This document shows positions 11,833 to 21,996 of a DNA stretch of 64,000 nt, in pieces. The position numbers and the translations under genes are program-made. This stretch comes from Bacillus pumilus (lineage in GTDB: Bacteria; Bacillota; Bacilli; Bacillales; Bacillaceae). The DNA is taken from assembly GCF_038738535.1 (NCBI RefSeq), contig NZ_CP046128.1, positions 2,542,001-2,606,000 on the forward strand, given 5' to 3'. Numbering within the stretch: position 1 is the first letter of the stretch; each line of letters opens with the position of its first letter. The notes beneath the pieces are model-generated. The model ran no database searches and was not told the origin of the DNA. It was given only the letters and a program-made list of their open reading frames with translations.

Positions 11833-11865
11833 CTCTTTGAACAGTCTATTAGACTCTTCAAAGAG
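11833..11865. repeat. 33-bp near-perfect hairpin without a T run
   Basis: Arms CTCTTTGAA and TTCAAAGAG with an inner AGTCT/AGACT pair separated by a C-C mismatch, and a 3-base loop. It lies between the lipase start and the tyrS terminator. No T run follows on either strand, so it is not a simple terminator. Confidence 0.6.
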
Positions 11866-11884
11866 CACTCATCTCTCATTTTGC

Positions 11885-11918
11885 ATAAAAAAAGCAGCCG
11901 GTTATCGCAGCCGGCTGC
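11885..11918 (-). terminator. tyrS terminator
   Basis: On the minus strand, arms AGCCGG and CCGGCT followed by seven T, 10 bases beyond the tyrS stop. Confidence 0.88.
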
Positions 11919-11927
11919 ACATCGTTC

Positions 11928-13220
<1,293 letters not shown>

Positions 13221-13222
13221 TC

Positions 13223-13500
13223 AACATAAAAAACGCCCCTTCGAATGAACGAAGGGACGATATATATCGCGGTACCACCCTGCTTAAAAGACAACAAATC
13301 ACGTCTTTTCACTTACACTGATAACGGACAGATCCGTTCTTTCACTAATCAGGGCAGCATGCATGCTCCTTTTCGTAAAAGCGGTTCGTGAGGGTAATTC
13401 GAATATCTCTTTGTACCGACTCGCACCAGCCGTCAGCTCTCTTGGACAGGGAAAGATAATTCTACTGAATCTCAGTCAAAACCTTTACATATTCAACTAA
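13223..13500 (-). ncRNA. T-box leader of tyrS (tyrosine-specific)
   Basis: All parts are visible on the minus strand. The conserved antiterminator box AGGGTGGTACCGCG is at 13268-13281, and the competing terminator hairpin plus T run is at 13225-13259. A long stem I with an AGTAGA element is near the 5' end, with a likely UAC tyrosine specifier at about 13394-13396. Uncharged tRNA-Tyr would stabilise the antiterminator and allow read-through into tyrS. The precise specifier position is inferred. Confidence 0.93.
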
Positions 13501-13504
13501 TGTC

Positions 13505-13534
13505 ATTTTAAACATACTTTTGGTATCAAGTCAA
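13505..13534 (-). promoter_or_regulatory. Probable tyrS promoter
   Basis: Minus strand TTGACT (13529-13534), 18-bp spacer, TAAAAT (13505-13510). It sits just upstream of the T-box and 14 bases from the acsA stop. Confidence 0.6.
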
Positions 13535-13547
13535 CTGATGAAAAAAA

Positions 13548-15272
13548 TTAATCTTCCATTGTCGATAGGTCGCCAGCCGGTAAATTCAGTTCCCACGCCT
13601 TTAGCACACGTCTCATAATTTTTCCGCTTCGCGTTTTAGGTAGTTTGTCTTTAAACTCGATTTCTCTCGGTGCCGCATGTGCAGCGAGTCCTTTTTTCAC
13701 AAACGTACGAATTTCTTCTTTCAGCTCATCTGTCGGCTCATAACCGCTTCTGAGCGCAATGAATGCTTTAATAATTTCACCGCGGACTGGATCTGGTTTT
13801 CCAATGACACCAGCCTCTGCAATGGCCGGATGTTCGACCAGCTTACTTTCCACCTCAAAAGGACCAACCCGCTCTCCTGATGTCATGATCACATCATCGA
13901 CACGTCCCTGGAACCAAAAGTATCCGTCTTCGTCCATATAAGCTGAATCTCCTGAAACATACCAATCTCCCGGCATAAAGTAAGATTCATATTTTTCAGG
14001 ATTGTTCCAGATCGTATGCATCATAGACGGCCAGCCTTTTTTGATGGCGAGGTTGCCCATCCGGTATGGCGGGAGTTCATTTCCGGCATTATCGACAATC
14101 GCAGCTTCTACGCCTGGAATCGGTTTCCCCATTGAACCTGGTTTGATGTCCATGCATGGATAATTACAAATCAGCTGTGCACCGGTTTCAGTCATCCACC
14201 AAGTGTCATGAATTCGTTTACCAAATACAGCGTCTCCCCATCGGATGACTTCTGGATTTAGAGGCTCACCTACACTTAACACATGACGGAGCGAGCTGAG
14301 ATCATATTTTTGAATAAGGTCATCTCCTGCTCCCATCAGCATTCTAAAGGCAGTCGGAGCACTGTACCAAACGGTCACACCTAGTGATTCAATGGTTTCA
14401 TACCACGTATCAGGGTTAAACCTGCCGCCTAAAATGACATTCGTCGCCCCATTTAACCACGGTGAAAAAATGCCGTACACTGTGCCTGTTACCCAGCCTG
14501 GGTCAGCTGTACACCAGTAGACGTCGTCTTCTTTCAGATCAAGCACCCATTTACCGGTCTGGTCTTGCTGCACCATTGCGCCATGGACATGCAGCACACC
14601 TTTTGGCGTACCTGTGGACCCTGACGTGTAATGAAGCAGAAAGCCGTCTTTTTCATCCATCCATTCAATCTCAAGGTCCTTTGCTGCCTGCTCAAACGCC
14701 TCTTCGTAATGGATTGTCCGAACGCCATCGACGTCTTCCTTTTCACCGCCGACAATGATGACGGATTCAAGCTTCGGAAGCTCTGCAAACGGAATGCGTT
14801 CAAGCAGATCCGGCGTTGTCACAATGACCTTCGCCTCACTATTTTCTAAACGGTCTTTGACCGCTCCTTCCATAAATGCCTCAAATAACGGACCAACGAT
14901 CGCACCAATTTTGACTGCGCCAAGCAGAAGAAAATAGAGCTCAGGTGATCTTGGCATAAAGATAAATACGCGATCCCCTTTTTGCACATGCGCCTTTTCT
15001 CTGAATAGATTTCCCGCTTTATTTGTGTTGATTTTCATATCCCTGAACGTATACTTTTCATCACGCTGTGAATCTTTGTAGTGAAGCGCCACCTTGTTCT
15101 TACGAAACGAGTCCGCATGTCTGTCAATCGCTTCATAGGCTGCATTTATGTTTCCTGTTTCATACCACGAGAAGTTTTTTCTTGCTTCCTCCCATGAAAA
15201 TTCTTTGTATGCCTGCTCATAATCATTTAAATGATAGTCCCCTTTTACTGATGGCAGCGTTTCCAATTTCAT
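13548..15272 (-). CDS. acsA: Acetyl-CoA synthetase
   Basis: Makes acetyl-CoA from acetate, ATP and CoA, allowing growth on acetate and acetoin products. 574 residues (B. subtilis 572). The AMP-binding signature YTSGSTGTPKG is near residue 219, and GERVGPFEVE lies in the hinge region. The regulatory catalytic lysine is K551 in PKTRSGKIM, the residue that AcuA acetylates in B. subtilis. The ATG at 15272 has GGGGGA seven bases upstream; a TTG one codon earlier is less likely. It is divergent from acuABC, with two cre candidates between. Confidence 0.96.
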   Translation of the reverse strand: MKLETLPSVKGDYHLNDYEQAYKEFSWEEARKNFSWYETGNINAAYEAIDRHADSFRKNKVALHYKDSQRDEKYTFRDMKINTNKAGNLFREKAHVQKGDRVFIFMPRSPELYFLLLGAVKIGAIVGPLFEAFMEGAVKDRLENSEAKVIVTTPDLLERIPFAELPKLESVIIVGGEKEDVDGVRTIHYEEAFEQAAKDLEIEWMDEKDGFLLHYTSGSTGTPKGVLHVHGAMVQQDQTGKWVLDLKEDDVYWCTADPGWVTGTVYGIFSPWLNGATNVILGGRFNPDTWYETIESLGVTVWYSAPTAFRMLMGAGDDLIQKYDLSSLRHVLSVGEPLNPEVIRWGDAVFGKRIHDTWWMTETGAQLICNYPCMDIKPGSMGKPIPGVEAAIVDNAGNELPPYRMGNLAIKKGWPSMMHTIWNNPEKYESYFMPGDWYVSGDSAYMDEDGYFWFQGRVDDVIMTSGERVGPFEVESKLVEHPAIAEAGVIGKPDPVRGEIIKAFIALRSGYEPTDELKEEIRTFVKKGLAAHAAPREIEFKDKLPKTRSGKIMRRVLKAWELNLPAGDLSTMED

Positions 15273-15286
15273 CAAACAGTCCCCCT

Positions 15287-15301
15287 TTGCATACGTTTAC
15301 A
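15287..15301 (-). promoter_or_regulatory. cre site (CcpA) in the acsA transcription start region
   Basis: Matches the consensus WTGNAANCGNWNNCW at 14 of 15 positions when read on the plus strand (TTGCATACGTTTACA). It lies just downstream of the acsA -10 box, a typical repression position. CcpA control of acsA and acuABC is established in B. subtilis. Confidence 0.75.
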
Positions 15302-15307
15302 ATGACC

Positions 15308-15336
15308 ATTATAGTATAGATGACTTTTTTTCTCAA
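15308..15336 (-). promoter_or_regulatory. acsA: acsA SigA promoter
   Basis: Minus strand TTGAGA (15331-15336), 17-bp spacer, TATAAT (15308-15313). Confidence 0.8.
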
Positions 15337-15353
15337 TTTTTAAAAAACTTATG

Positions 15354-15392
15354 GTGAAACCGTTTTAATTCTTGCAAGTTTTAAGATAAAAT
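15354..15392 (+). promoter_or_regulatory. acuABC promoter with overlapping cre candidate
   Basis: A 13-of-15 cre match (GTGAAACCGTTTTAA, 15354-15368) overlaps a weak -35 (15364-15369). A TAAAAT -10 (15387-15392) follows at a 17-bp spacing. CcpA bound here would block acuABC transcription. Confidence 0.6.
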
Positions 15393-15427
15393 AGAGACGA
15401 CTCACTAGAATTTGAGGCGGTGGATAC

Positions 15428-16060
15428 GTGGAGCATCCTAAAACTTATTATTCAAAAACCATTGAGCAAGAAACAGGTTCCATCCTTATTGAAGGTCCGG
15501 TACCTGCACCAGAGCTTGCGAACTATACCTTTCATGAAGGACTGACGGCATTTCGCACGCCTGAGGAACAGAAACAAGCACTTGTTGAAATAGCAGACCT
15601 TCCAGAAGGACGTATTATCATTGCAAGAATGGATGAGCTTGTCGTAGGCTATGTCACGTATTTGTATCCTGATCCGCTTGAGCGCTGGTCAGAGGGTAAA
15701 ATGGACAATTTAATCGAGCTTGGCGCGATTGAGGTCGCTCCTCCATTTAGAGGCTGCTCACTTGGCAAGCATTTACTTGATGTGAGCATGATGGATGAGC
15801 AAATGGAGAATTATATCATCATTACAACTGAATATTACTGGCATTGGGATTTAAAGGGGACAAAGAAAAACGTGTGGGAGTACCGCAAAATGATGGAGAA
15901 AATGATGAACGCAGGCGGTCTTGTCTGGTTTGCAACAGACGAGCCAGAGATCAGCTCACATCCAGCCAATTGTTTAATGGCCAGAATCGGGAAAAATGTG
16001 AATCCTGATTCGATTGAGCGTTTCGATCGTCTTCGCTTCCATCAACGCTTTATGTATTAA
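15428..16060 (+). CDS. acuA: Protein acetyltransferase AcuA
   Basis: GNAT-family acetyltransferase that inactivates AcsA by acetylating its catalytic lysine. 210 residues; the acetyl-CoA loop region is seen around APPFRGCSLGKHLL (about residues 100-113). It starts with GTG at 15428, preceded by GAGGCGGTGG. It is first in the acuA-acuB-acuC operon, divergent from its target gene acsA, the same layout as in B. subtilis. Confidence 0.95.
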   Translation: MEHPKTYYSKTIEQETGSILIEGPVPAPELANYTFHEGLTAFRTPEEQKQALVEIADLPEGRIIIARMDELVVGYVTYLYPDPLERWSEGKMDNLIELGAIEVAPPFRGCSLGKHLLDVSMMDEQMENYIIITTEYYWHWDLKGTKKNVWEYRKMMEKMMNAGGLVWFATDEPEISSHPANCLMARIGKNVNPDSIERFDRLRFHQRFMY

Positions 16061-16099
16061 CGTTCAATTCGTTTTTTTGGCAAAGGGGATTGGTAAACA

Positions 16100-16741
16100 A
16101 TGATGATTGAACAAATTATGGAGCGTGATGTGATCACGCTGCGAAAAACCGATACGATTGAAGAAGCCATTCAAAAAATGAGTGCACATCACATTCGGCA
16201 TATTCCGATCGTATCTGATCAAGGTTCTGTCATTGGGATGGTGACAGACCGGGATATTAAAAATGCCAGTCCAAGTATATTTGAAACAGAAAAAAGGCAG
16301 CTCTTTATTCAGCGTCCTGTTGAAGAGATCATGGTATTAGAGACGATCACTGCTCATCCGCTTGATTTCGTTGAAGAGATTTCAAGTGTCTTTTTTGAAC
16401 ACGGAATTGGCTGCCTTCCAGTGGTGAGACGAGGCAAGCTCGTAGGCATTATCACAAAGACTGATTTGCTTCGTACGTTTGTCAGACTGACAGGTGCAGA
16501 TCAGCCTGGGTCACACTTAGAGGTTGAAGTGGACCAGATGACAGAAGGCCTCGCAGACATTACGGCCATTTTAAAGGAGCAGCATATTCAAATGCTGAGT
16601 GTGCTCGTGTATCCGCATGCAAATGAAGCCTCTAAAGTGCTCGTATTCCGCCTTCAAACCATTCATGCAGATCATGTGACGAAGCTGATTCGTGCAAAAG
16701 GCTATAAGGTGCTGTGGCCAATGGAGCAGACGATCAAATGA
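16100..16741 (+). CDS. acuB: AcuB, CBS-domain protein of the acetoin/acetate operon
   Basis: 213 residues: two CBS domains (about 1-65 and 75-135), then an ACT-like C-terminal domain (from about 140). CBS pairs usually bind adenine nucleotides, so a sensory role in the operon is plausible, but its precise function is not known to me. AAAGGGG lies upstream; ATG at 16100 or the next codon could start. Its stop overlaps the acuC start (ATGA), indicating translational coupling. Confidence 0.93.
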   Translation: MMIEQIMERDVITLRKTDTIEEAIQKMSAHHIRHIPIVSDQGSVIGMVTDRDIKNASPSIFETEKRQLFIQRPVEEIMVLETITAHPLDFVEEISSVFFEHGIGCLPVVRRGKLVGIITKTDLLRTFVRLTGADQPGSHLEVEVDQMTEGLADITAILKEQHIQMLSVLVYPHANEASKVLVFRLQTIHADHVTKLIRAKGYKVLWPMEQTIK

Positions 16742-17898
16742 AGGAAGCGACCTTTGTTTTTTCACCCTCTTTTCAAACGTACCAATTTCACCAAGACCAT
16801 CCCTTCAATCAGCTTCGTGTCTACTTAACATATGATCTTCTTCAAAAAATGAAGGCGTTAACAGATGATGAGATCGTCGCACCGCGTATGGCGACACTGG
16901 AGGAATTAAAGCTCGTCCATACAGCCGATTATATTCAAGCTGTGCAGCGGGCTAGTGAAGGAAAGCTCTCTACAGCAGAGGGTGAACGCTACGGCCTTGG
17001 CACGGAGGATACACCGATGTTTGCAGGTATGCATGAGGCAGCTTCTCTCCTTGTTGGCGGGACATTAACAGCCGTTGACCAAGTAATGATGGGACACTCG
17101 CAGCATGCACTCAATCTTGGCGGCGGACTTCACCACGGGTTTAAAGGACGTGCATCTGGCTTTTGTATATATAATGACAGCTCCGTGGCAATACAATATA
17201 TTCAAAAGACATATGGTGCAAGAATTTTATATATTGATACAGATGCCCATCATGGAGATGGTGTACAATTCAGCTTCTATGACGACCCAGAGGTCTGTAC
17301 GGTCTCTATTCATGAAACGGGGCGCTACTTGTTCCCTGGAACTGGACAAGTACAGGAAAGAGGTCACGATAAAGGCTATGGCTACGCCTATAATATTCCG
17401 CTTGATGCATTTACAGAAGACGAATCGTTCCTCGAAGCATACCGAACAGCAGTGACTGAAATTGCTGCTTTTTTTAAACCAGATGTGATTTTGACGCAAA
17501 ACGGCGCGGATGCACACTACTATGATCCGTTAACCCATTTATCTGCCACCATGAAAATATATGAGGAAATTCCTAGACTTGCCCATGAGTTAGCGCATCA
17601 ATATTGTGATGGCAAATGGATTGCTGTTGGCGGAGGGGGATATGATATTTGGCGTGTCGTTCCAAGGGCATGGAGCCGGATTTGGCTTGAGATGAAAGGC
17701 ATCACACCGCCGGCTGAACTGCCTCAGGACTGGGTTCAGGCTTGGCATAAACAATCGCCTGTCAGCCTGCCATCGACATGGGGGGACCCTGACGATTTAT
17801 ATCCACCGATCCCAAGAAAAGCAGAAATCACAGAAAAGAATGCTCAAACTGTAGAAAAAGCACTTATGCCTGTAAGAAGAGAAAAGAAAAATGCATAA
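16738..17898 (+). CDS. acuC: AcuC, class I/II histone-deacetylase-like protein deacetylase
   Basis: Zn-dependent lysine deacetylase proposed to reverse AcsA acetylation together with the sirtuin SrtN. 386 residues (B. subtilis 387). Signature residues: the HH pair in GGLHHGFKG (near 134), the DTDAHHGDGVQ metal/active-site loop (near 170) and the GGGGYD motif near 298. The start at 16738 overlaps the acuB stop, with GGAG 11 bases upstream; a longer start at 16714 would run into acuB. Last gene of acuABC; terminator shared with ccpA. Confidence 0.95.
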   Translation: MKEATFVFSPSFQTYQFHQDHPFNQLRVYLTYDLLQKMKALTDDEIVAPRMATLEELKLVHTADYIQAVQRASEGKLSTAEGERYGLGTEDTPMFAGMHEAASLLVGGTLTAVDQVMMGHSQHALNLGGGLHHGFKGRASGFCIYNDSSVAIQYIQKTYGARILYIDTDAHHGDGVQFSFYDDPEVCTVSIHETGRYLFPGTGQVQERGHDKGYGYAYNIPLDAFTEDESFLEAYRTAVTEIAAFFKPDVILTQNGADAHYYDPLTHLSATMKIYEEIPRLAHELAHQYCDGKWIAVGGGGYDIWRVVPRAWSRIWLEMKGITPPAELPQDWVQAWHKQSPVSLPSTWGDPDDLYPPIPRKAEITEKNAQTVEKALMPVRREKKNA

Positions 17899-17899
17899 G

Positions 17900-17939
17900 A
17901 AAAGCAGGCATTCACTAATGTGTAAGCCTGCTTTTTCGT
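17900..17939. terminator. Bidirectional terminator between acuC and ccpA
   Basis: Arms AAAAGCAGGC and GCCTGCTTTT around a 17-base loop, with A/T runs outside. Only 42 bases separate the two convergent stop codons. Confidence 0.85.
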
Positions 17940-17940
17940 T

Positions 17941-18942
17941 TTATTTTGTTGATTGTCTTTCTTCAATTCTGTGCGGAAGCTCAACAATTTGATCGTCCAC
18001 TTGTTCTTTGTTCATCAGCTTTGTCAGCAGTCTCATTGCGACAGCGCCAATATCATAGGTCGGCTGAACAACTGTTGTCAGCTGAGGACGCACCATGAGA
18101 GAAAGTCTCGTGTTATCAAAGCCAATCACTTCTAAGTCCTCAGGAATCGATACGCCTCTATCTTGTGCTCCGTGAATGACACCTAGCGCCATTTCATCGG
18201 TAGCCGCAATAACAGCTGTCGGCTTGTCAGACTGCTCAAGTAAATGAGCAAGTGATTCAATTCCAGAATCATAGGAGTAATCGCCTTCAGCGACGAGCGC
18301 ATCGTCAAATGCGATGCCCGCTTCTTCAAGCGCACGCTTATAACCTGCAAGCTTTCTCATAGAGTTAATCGGTTCTGACATTGGGCCAGATACGAAGGCA
18401 ATTCGCTTATGTCCTTTCTCAACTAAAAGCTGAACTGAATCATAAATCGCTTGCTCGTAGTTGATATTGACAGATGGTGTTTGAGCCTGCTCTTCAACAG
18501 ATGCTGCAAGAACAATTGGCACAGGAGAGCGCTTAAATTCTTCAACAAGCACATCTGTGATGTTTCCGCCCATAAAGACAATCCCATCTACTTGTTTACC
18601 TAGCATTGTATTTAATAGATGAAGCTCTTTATCGGTATTTTGATCTGAGTTGCTTAAAATGATGTTGTACTTATACATCGTGGCGATATCTTCAATTCCG
18701 CGAGCAAGCTCCGAATAGAAGATACTAGAAATATCAGGGATGATCACCCCAACTGTTGTAGTTTTTTTACTTGCAAGGCCTCGTGCCACAGCATTCGGAC
18801 GGTAGCCAAGACGATCAATCGCTTCAAGTACCTTTTTTCTTGTTGTTGGTTTTACATTCGGATTACCATTCACTACGCGTGATACCGTTGCCATACTTAC
18901 ATTTGCTTCTCTTGCTACATCATATATTGTAACATTATTCAC
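17941..18942 (-). CDS. ccpA: Catabolite control protein A
   Basis: LacI/GalR-family master regulator of carbon catabolite control, binding cre sites with HPr-Ser46-P as co-regulator. 333 residues: N-terminal helix-turn-helix ([20 protein letters not shown], residues 4-23), hinge helix (PNAVARGLA) and periplasmic-binding-like core. GTG at 18942 is the start, with AAGGAGTGA upstream, giving MNNVTIYDV, which aligns with the B. subtilis N-terminus. In B. subtilis motP and motS follow ccpA; here the gene ends against acuC with no room for them. A perfect cre overlaps its probable promoter. Confidence 0.97.
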   Translation of the reverse strand: MNNVTIYDVAREANVSMATVSRVVNGNPNVKPTTRKKVLEAIDRLGYRPNAVARGLASKKTTTVGVIIPDISSIFYSELARGIEDIATMYKYNIILSNSDQNTDKELHLLNTMLGKQVDGIVFMGGNITDVLVEEFKRSPVPIVLAASVEEQAQTPSVNINYEQAIYDSVQLLVEKGHKRIAFVSGPMSEPINSMRKLAGYKRALEEAGIAFDDALVAEGDYSYDSGIESLAHLLEQSDKPTAVIAATDEMALGVIHGAQDRGVSIPEDLEVIGFDNTRLSLMVRPQLTTVVQPTYDIGAVAMRLLTKLMNKEQVDDQIVELPHRIEERQSTK

Positions 18943-19350
18943 ATAAATCACTCCTTCAAATACACTTCATATCTATAGCATTCACCAATTGGATAGAGAC
19001 ATGTCAGATACGAGGAAAATAATATCCTATTTGTCATTAAAACGATGAAAAGAGACACATAATTTTTCAATCTACATCAAAATGACATTCTTTTATGAAA
19101 TTATACACGTTTTTTCACCATATGAAAACGTTCCCTTTCTTTTTATAACTAAATTAAACAAACTTTAATGAGCTTGTTACCTGTAAATTGAATCATATTT
19201 CATGAAAAATCGTCGAGAACGTCAGCTATGACAATGATCTTAGCAGATTCTATCGAATTTTAAAAATGAAAACATTGTGAACAAGCACTTTTGAGGCTTG
19301 TAATGTGCTCTTTTCCTTTCATTCCCAATCTCCATCATATTTTATCCATA
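18943..19350 (-). other. ccpA upstream region
   Basis: About 400 AT-rich bases between aroA's terminator and ccpA. Besides the promoter/cre candidate and the ccpA ribosome site I see no gene and no further clear element. The leader would be about 150 bases long if that promoter is used. Confidence 0.5.
19100..19136 (-). promoter_or_regulatory. Probable ccpA promoter overlapped by a perfect cre site
   Basis: The plus-strand site at 19122-19136 (ATGAAAACGTTCCCT) fits the cre consensus at 15 of 15 positions. On the minus strand it covers the -35 (TTTTCA, 19123-19128) of a candidate promoter with a 17-bp spacer and a perfect TATAAT (19100-19105). The start codon is about 157 bases downstream. 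The promoter call rests mainly on the -10 box. Confidence 0.65.
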
Positions 19351-19387
19351 GAAAAACCGCCGGGCAGTTATCCGGCGGCTTTTCTAT
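19351..19387 (-). terminator. aroA terminator
   Basis: Stem GCCGCCGG / CCGGCGG with a T run on the minus strand, directly after the aroA stop. It separates aroA from ccpA. Confidence 0.9.
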
Positions 19388-19393
19388 CTATGA

Positions 19394-20470
19394 TTACGCG
19401 TGAATGTTAACAAGTGGTCTTAACGCATCTAACCATTTTTCGAATTGAGGAATGTCCATTTGCTGCGCTGAGTCAGATAGAGCAACAGATGGATCTGGGT
19501 GCACTTCTGCCATAACACCGTCTGCTCCAATCGCAAGAGCTGCTTTCGCTGTTGGAAGGAGAAGATCTCTACGTCCAGTTGAGTGCGTCACATCAACGAA
19601 GACTGGTAAATGTGTCTCTTGTTTCAAGATTGGCACAGCAGAGATATCTAGTGTATTTCTTGTCGCTGTTTCGTATGTGCGGATACCGCGCTCGCAAAGG
19701 ATGATTTGGTCATTTCCTTGGGCGATGATGTATTCAGCTGCATTGATGAATTCTGAAATTGTCGCTGCAAGACCACGCTTTAAAAGAACTGGTTTCTTCA
19801 CAGATCCGGCTGCTTTTAATAGCTCAAAGTTTTGCATGTTTCGTGCACCAATTTGGATGACATCGATATGCTCAATCGCTTCTTCAATATGAGCAGGATT
19901 GACGATTTCACTAATGACAGCAAGACCGTATTCATCCGCTACACGCTTTAGAATTTTTAGACCGTCTACACCAAGTCCTTGGAAATCGTATGGACTTGTG
20001 CGAGGTTTAAATGCACCTCCGCGAAGTAGTTTTAGTCCTTGCTGTTTCGCTGCTGCCGCAACTTCTGCGACTTGCTCGTAGCTTTCAACAGCACATGGTC
20101 CAACGATGAAGCGCTGTTTCCCATCACCGATCGCTTCTCCATTGATGTTCACGATTGTATTTTCCGATTTTTTCTTACGAGAAACAAGAAGTGCTTTGCT
20201 GTGGTCATCTTCTTGAAGCTCTAGACCTGCTTTGAAAATCTCTTTGAAAATATGCTGAATCGTTGAGTTTTCGAACGGTCCATCATTTGCTTCAAGAATT
20301 TGGTTCAGCATTGTGCGCTCTCTGACAGGATCATAACGGTTGACACCTTGCGCTTCTTTCGCCTTTCCAATTTCTTTTACTATGCTTCCTCTTTCATTGA
20401 TCAGTTTTAAGATTTGAAGATTTAGTTCATCTGCCTGCTGTCTCAATTGTTCTAGTTCATTGTTGCTCAT
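19394..20470 (-). CDS. aroA: Bifunctional chorismate mutase / DAHP synthase
   Basis: First step of the shikimate pathway (DAHP from PEP and erythrose-4-phosphate), fused to an N-terminal AroQ-type chorismate mutase domain (about residues 1-90) that also senses prephenate/chorismate for feedback inhibition. The DAHP synthase (KDO8P-type) barrel follows with GPCAVES near 125 and [18 protein letters not shown] near 150. 358 residues, identical to B. subtilis length when started at 20470 (MSNNELEQL), with AAAGGATGA as ribosome site; a start three codons earlier is possible. This is the Bacillus aroA (aroG type), not EPSP synthase. Confidence 0.97.
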   Translation of the reverse strand: MSNNELEQLRQQADELNLQILKLINERGSIVKEIGKAKEAQGVNRYDPVRERTMLNQILEANDGPFENSTIQHIFKEIFKAGLELQEDDHSKALLVSRKKKSENTIVNINGEAIGDGKQRFIVGPCAVESYEQVAEVAAAAKQQGLKLLRGGAFKPRTSPYDFQGLGVDGLKILKRVADEYGLAVISEIVNPAHIEEAIEHIDVIQIGARNMQNFELLKAAGSVKKPVLLKRGLAATISEFINAAEYIIAQGNDQIILCERGIRTYETATRNTLDISAVPILKQETHLPVFVDVTHSTGRRDLLLPTAKAALAIGADGVMAEVHPDPSVALSDSAQQMDIPQFEKWLDALRPLVNIHA

Positions 20471-20534
20471 TTTTGTCATCCTTTCCTCTGCCTGTTCTCG
20501 CTTTTTATTTTTTCATTCTCTCATGATAGGGTTT

Positions 20535-20563
20535 ATTATAAACAAAGATTTCGGAATTGTCAC
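20535..20563 (-). promoter_or_regulatory. aroA promoter
   Basis: Minus strand GTGACA (20558-20563), 17-bp spacer, TATAAT (20535-20540). Confidence 0.7.
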
Positions 20564-20655
20564 GAAAATTTTCTTTATTACCCAAACGCTTTTAAGCGAT
20601 AAAGTATTATGTGTAAGATTATAGCATACTTTTAGTTGAAGTAAACCTTTTTTTA

Positions 20656-20686
20656 TAAAAAAACGTCAGCAATTGCTGACGTTTCT
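20656..20686 (-). terminator. ytxJ terminator
   Basis: 22-bp perfect palindrome at 20662-20683 followed by a T run on the minus strand, right after the ytxGHJ operon. Confidence 0.9.
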
Positions 20687-20687
20687 T

Positions 20688-21011
20688 CTACAGATTATGT
20701 TCAAGCGCTTCTTTTGTAATGCTTGAGTGAGATGCATGCCACTTCACTTTTCCACCGCTAAAGACGAGTGCCTGGGGACTTTCATGCTTTACCCCCGACT
20801 TTTCAGTCACATAGGATGAAAGCTCTCTTGTGTTTTGGATTTGCAAGAAATAAGTAGGCACGTCTTCATGTGCAGACGCAAATGCTTCAAACTCTTGAAA
20901 AGCCGCTTGACTGATCGGACATGTCAAACTGTGCTTAAAAAAGACAAACGTCCCATCTTGATTCGTTAGTTGATCAAACTGTTCTTCTGTTTCAATGAGT
21001 TGTTTTGACAT
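20688..21011 (-). CDS. ytxJ: YtxJ, monothiol thioredoxin-fold (bacilliredoxin-like) protein
   Basis: 107 residues, thioredoxin fold with the single-cysteine motif TCPIS (C31), as in proteins proposed to reduce bacillithiol mixed disulfides. The start at 21011 has GAAGGAGA upstream; six extra residues are possible but unlikely. Third gene of ytxGHJ, 33 bases after ytxH. General-stress control is inherited from the operon promoter. Confidence 0.9.
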   Translation of the reverse strand: MSKQLIETEEQFDQLTNQDGTFVFFKHSLTCPISQAAFQEFEAFASAHEDVPTYFLQIQNTRELSSYVTEKSGVKHESPQALVFSGGKVKWHASHSSITKEALEHNL

Positions 21012-21044
21012 GATGTTCTCCTTCTTCACTCCGAGCAGTGAGAG

Positions 21045-21515
21045 TTAGCCTTTAGTCGATTGTTCTACTTTTTCTTTGACATCTTTGATGCCATCTTCAA
21101 TTTCTGATTTCGCTTCTTGTGCTCGTACTTTTGCTTCGTCTGCTACATCTGAAGCTTCATTTGCTAGGTCAGCTGCTGCATCTTCTGCTTCACTTTTCAC
21201 ATGATTAGCTTTTCCAGCTGCACGCTCTTTTATGTCTTTCACTTTGTCTAAAATCTGGTTTGACTGTTCTGCTACCAGTTGGGACAATTCAGACGTTTTA
21301 TCTTTCGCAATCGTCACATATTCAGTGCCTCTTTCTTTTGCATCTGTTGTGAGGCGATCTGTTTTTTCTTTTAAAACATTCGCTTGGGTGTTCAAATCAT
21401 CGCGAAGCTCTTTCCCTGACTTCGGTGCTAAAAATAAGGCTGTTGTTGCACCAACAATTCCACCAATAAGTGTTCCGATCAAAAAGTCTTTGCTATTGAT
21501 TCCGTCTTTGCTCAT
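21045..21515 (-). CDS. ytxH: YtxH general stress protein
   Basis: 156 residues: a glycine-rich N-terminal hydrophobic segment (GTLIGGIVGATTALFLAPKS, about 13-32, the YtxH domain), then a long Ala/Glu/Lys-rich amphipathic helix resembling LEA/apolipoprotein repeats. Probably membrane-tethered; the biochemical role is unknown. The start at 21515 is set by AGGAGGAATAATC. Middle gene of the ytxGHJ operon. Confidence 0.9.
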   Translation of the reverse strand: MSKDGINSKDFLIGTLIGGIVGATTALFLAPKSGKELRDDLNTQANVLKEKTDRLTTDAKERGTEYVTIAKDKTSELSQLVAEQSNQILDKVKDIKERAAGKANHVKSEAEDAAADLANEASDVADEAKVRAQEAKSEIEDGIKDVKEKVEQSTKG

Positions 21516-21541
21516 GATTATTCCTCCTATGCGAAAATGGT

Positions 21542-21961
21542 TTATTTTTGGTGCTTTCGTTGTTTCCATTTTTTATAAATTTCAAGTGCTGCGTTACTCC
21601 AGCTTACCACATCCGTGACTTTTTCTTGATTTCGTTCAACGGATGAAGAAACTGCACCAGCTGCCTGCTTTATGCTTGTATTAAATTGGTTGATCGAGCC
21701 GCCAATTCCCTGCACCGCATCCACAACTGTGTTGAGTTTTGCCGATTTGTCTTGAATATCTTCAGCAAGCTGATTCGTCTTATGTAGCAACTGTGTCGTC
21801 TCTGTGGTGATCCCTTGCATCTGACCTTCAAGACCTTCTAAAGTTGATGCAACATTCTTTAATGTCAGCTGTAAGGATTTTAATGTTTTGGACAAATGGA
21901 TGACAAGAATGAGGAAAGCAATTGCGATCAGTGCAACGCTTAGATATAGAATAATAATCAT
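21542..21961 (-). CDS. ytxG: YtxG, DUF948 membrane protein
   Basis: 139 residues: one N-terminal membrane helix (about 2-24) and an extended coiled-coil-like tail ([17 protein letters not shown] onward), the DUF948 layout. The start at 21961 follows AAAGGAGGTATCAG; a 12-residue extension has no ribosome site. First gene of the operon, transcribed from adjacent SigB and SigH promoters. Function unknown beyond stress response. Confidence 0.9.
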   Translation of the reverse strand: MIIILYLSVALIAIAFLILVIHLSKTLKSLQLTLKNVASTLEGLEGQMQGITTETTQLLHKTNQLAEDIQDKSAKLNTVVDAVQGIGGSINQFNTSIKQAAGAVSSSVERNQEKVTDVVSWSNAALEIYKKWKQRKHQK

Positions 21962-21996
21962 CTGATACCTCCTTTGCTGCGGGCATATGCAATTCA

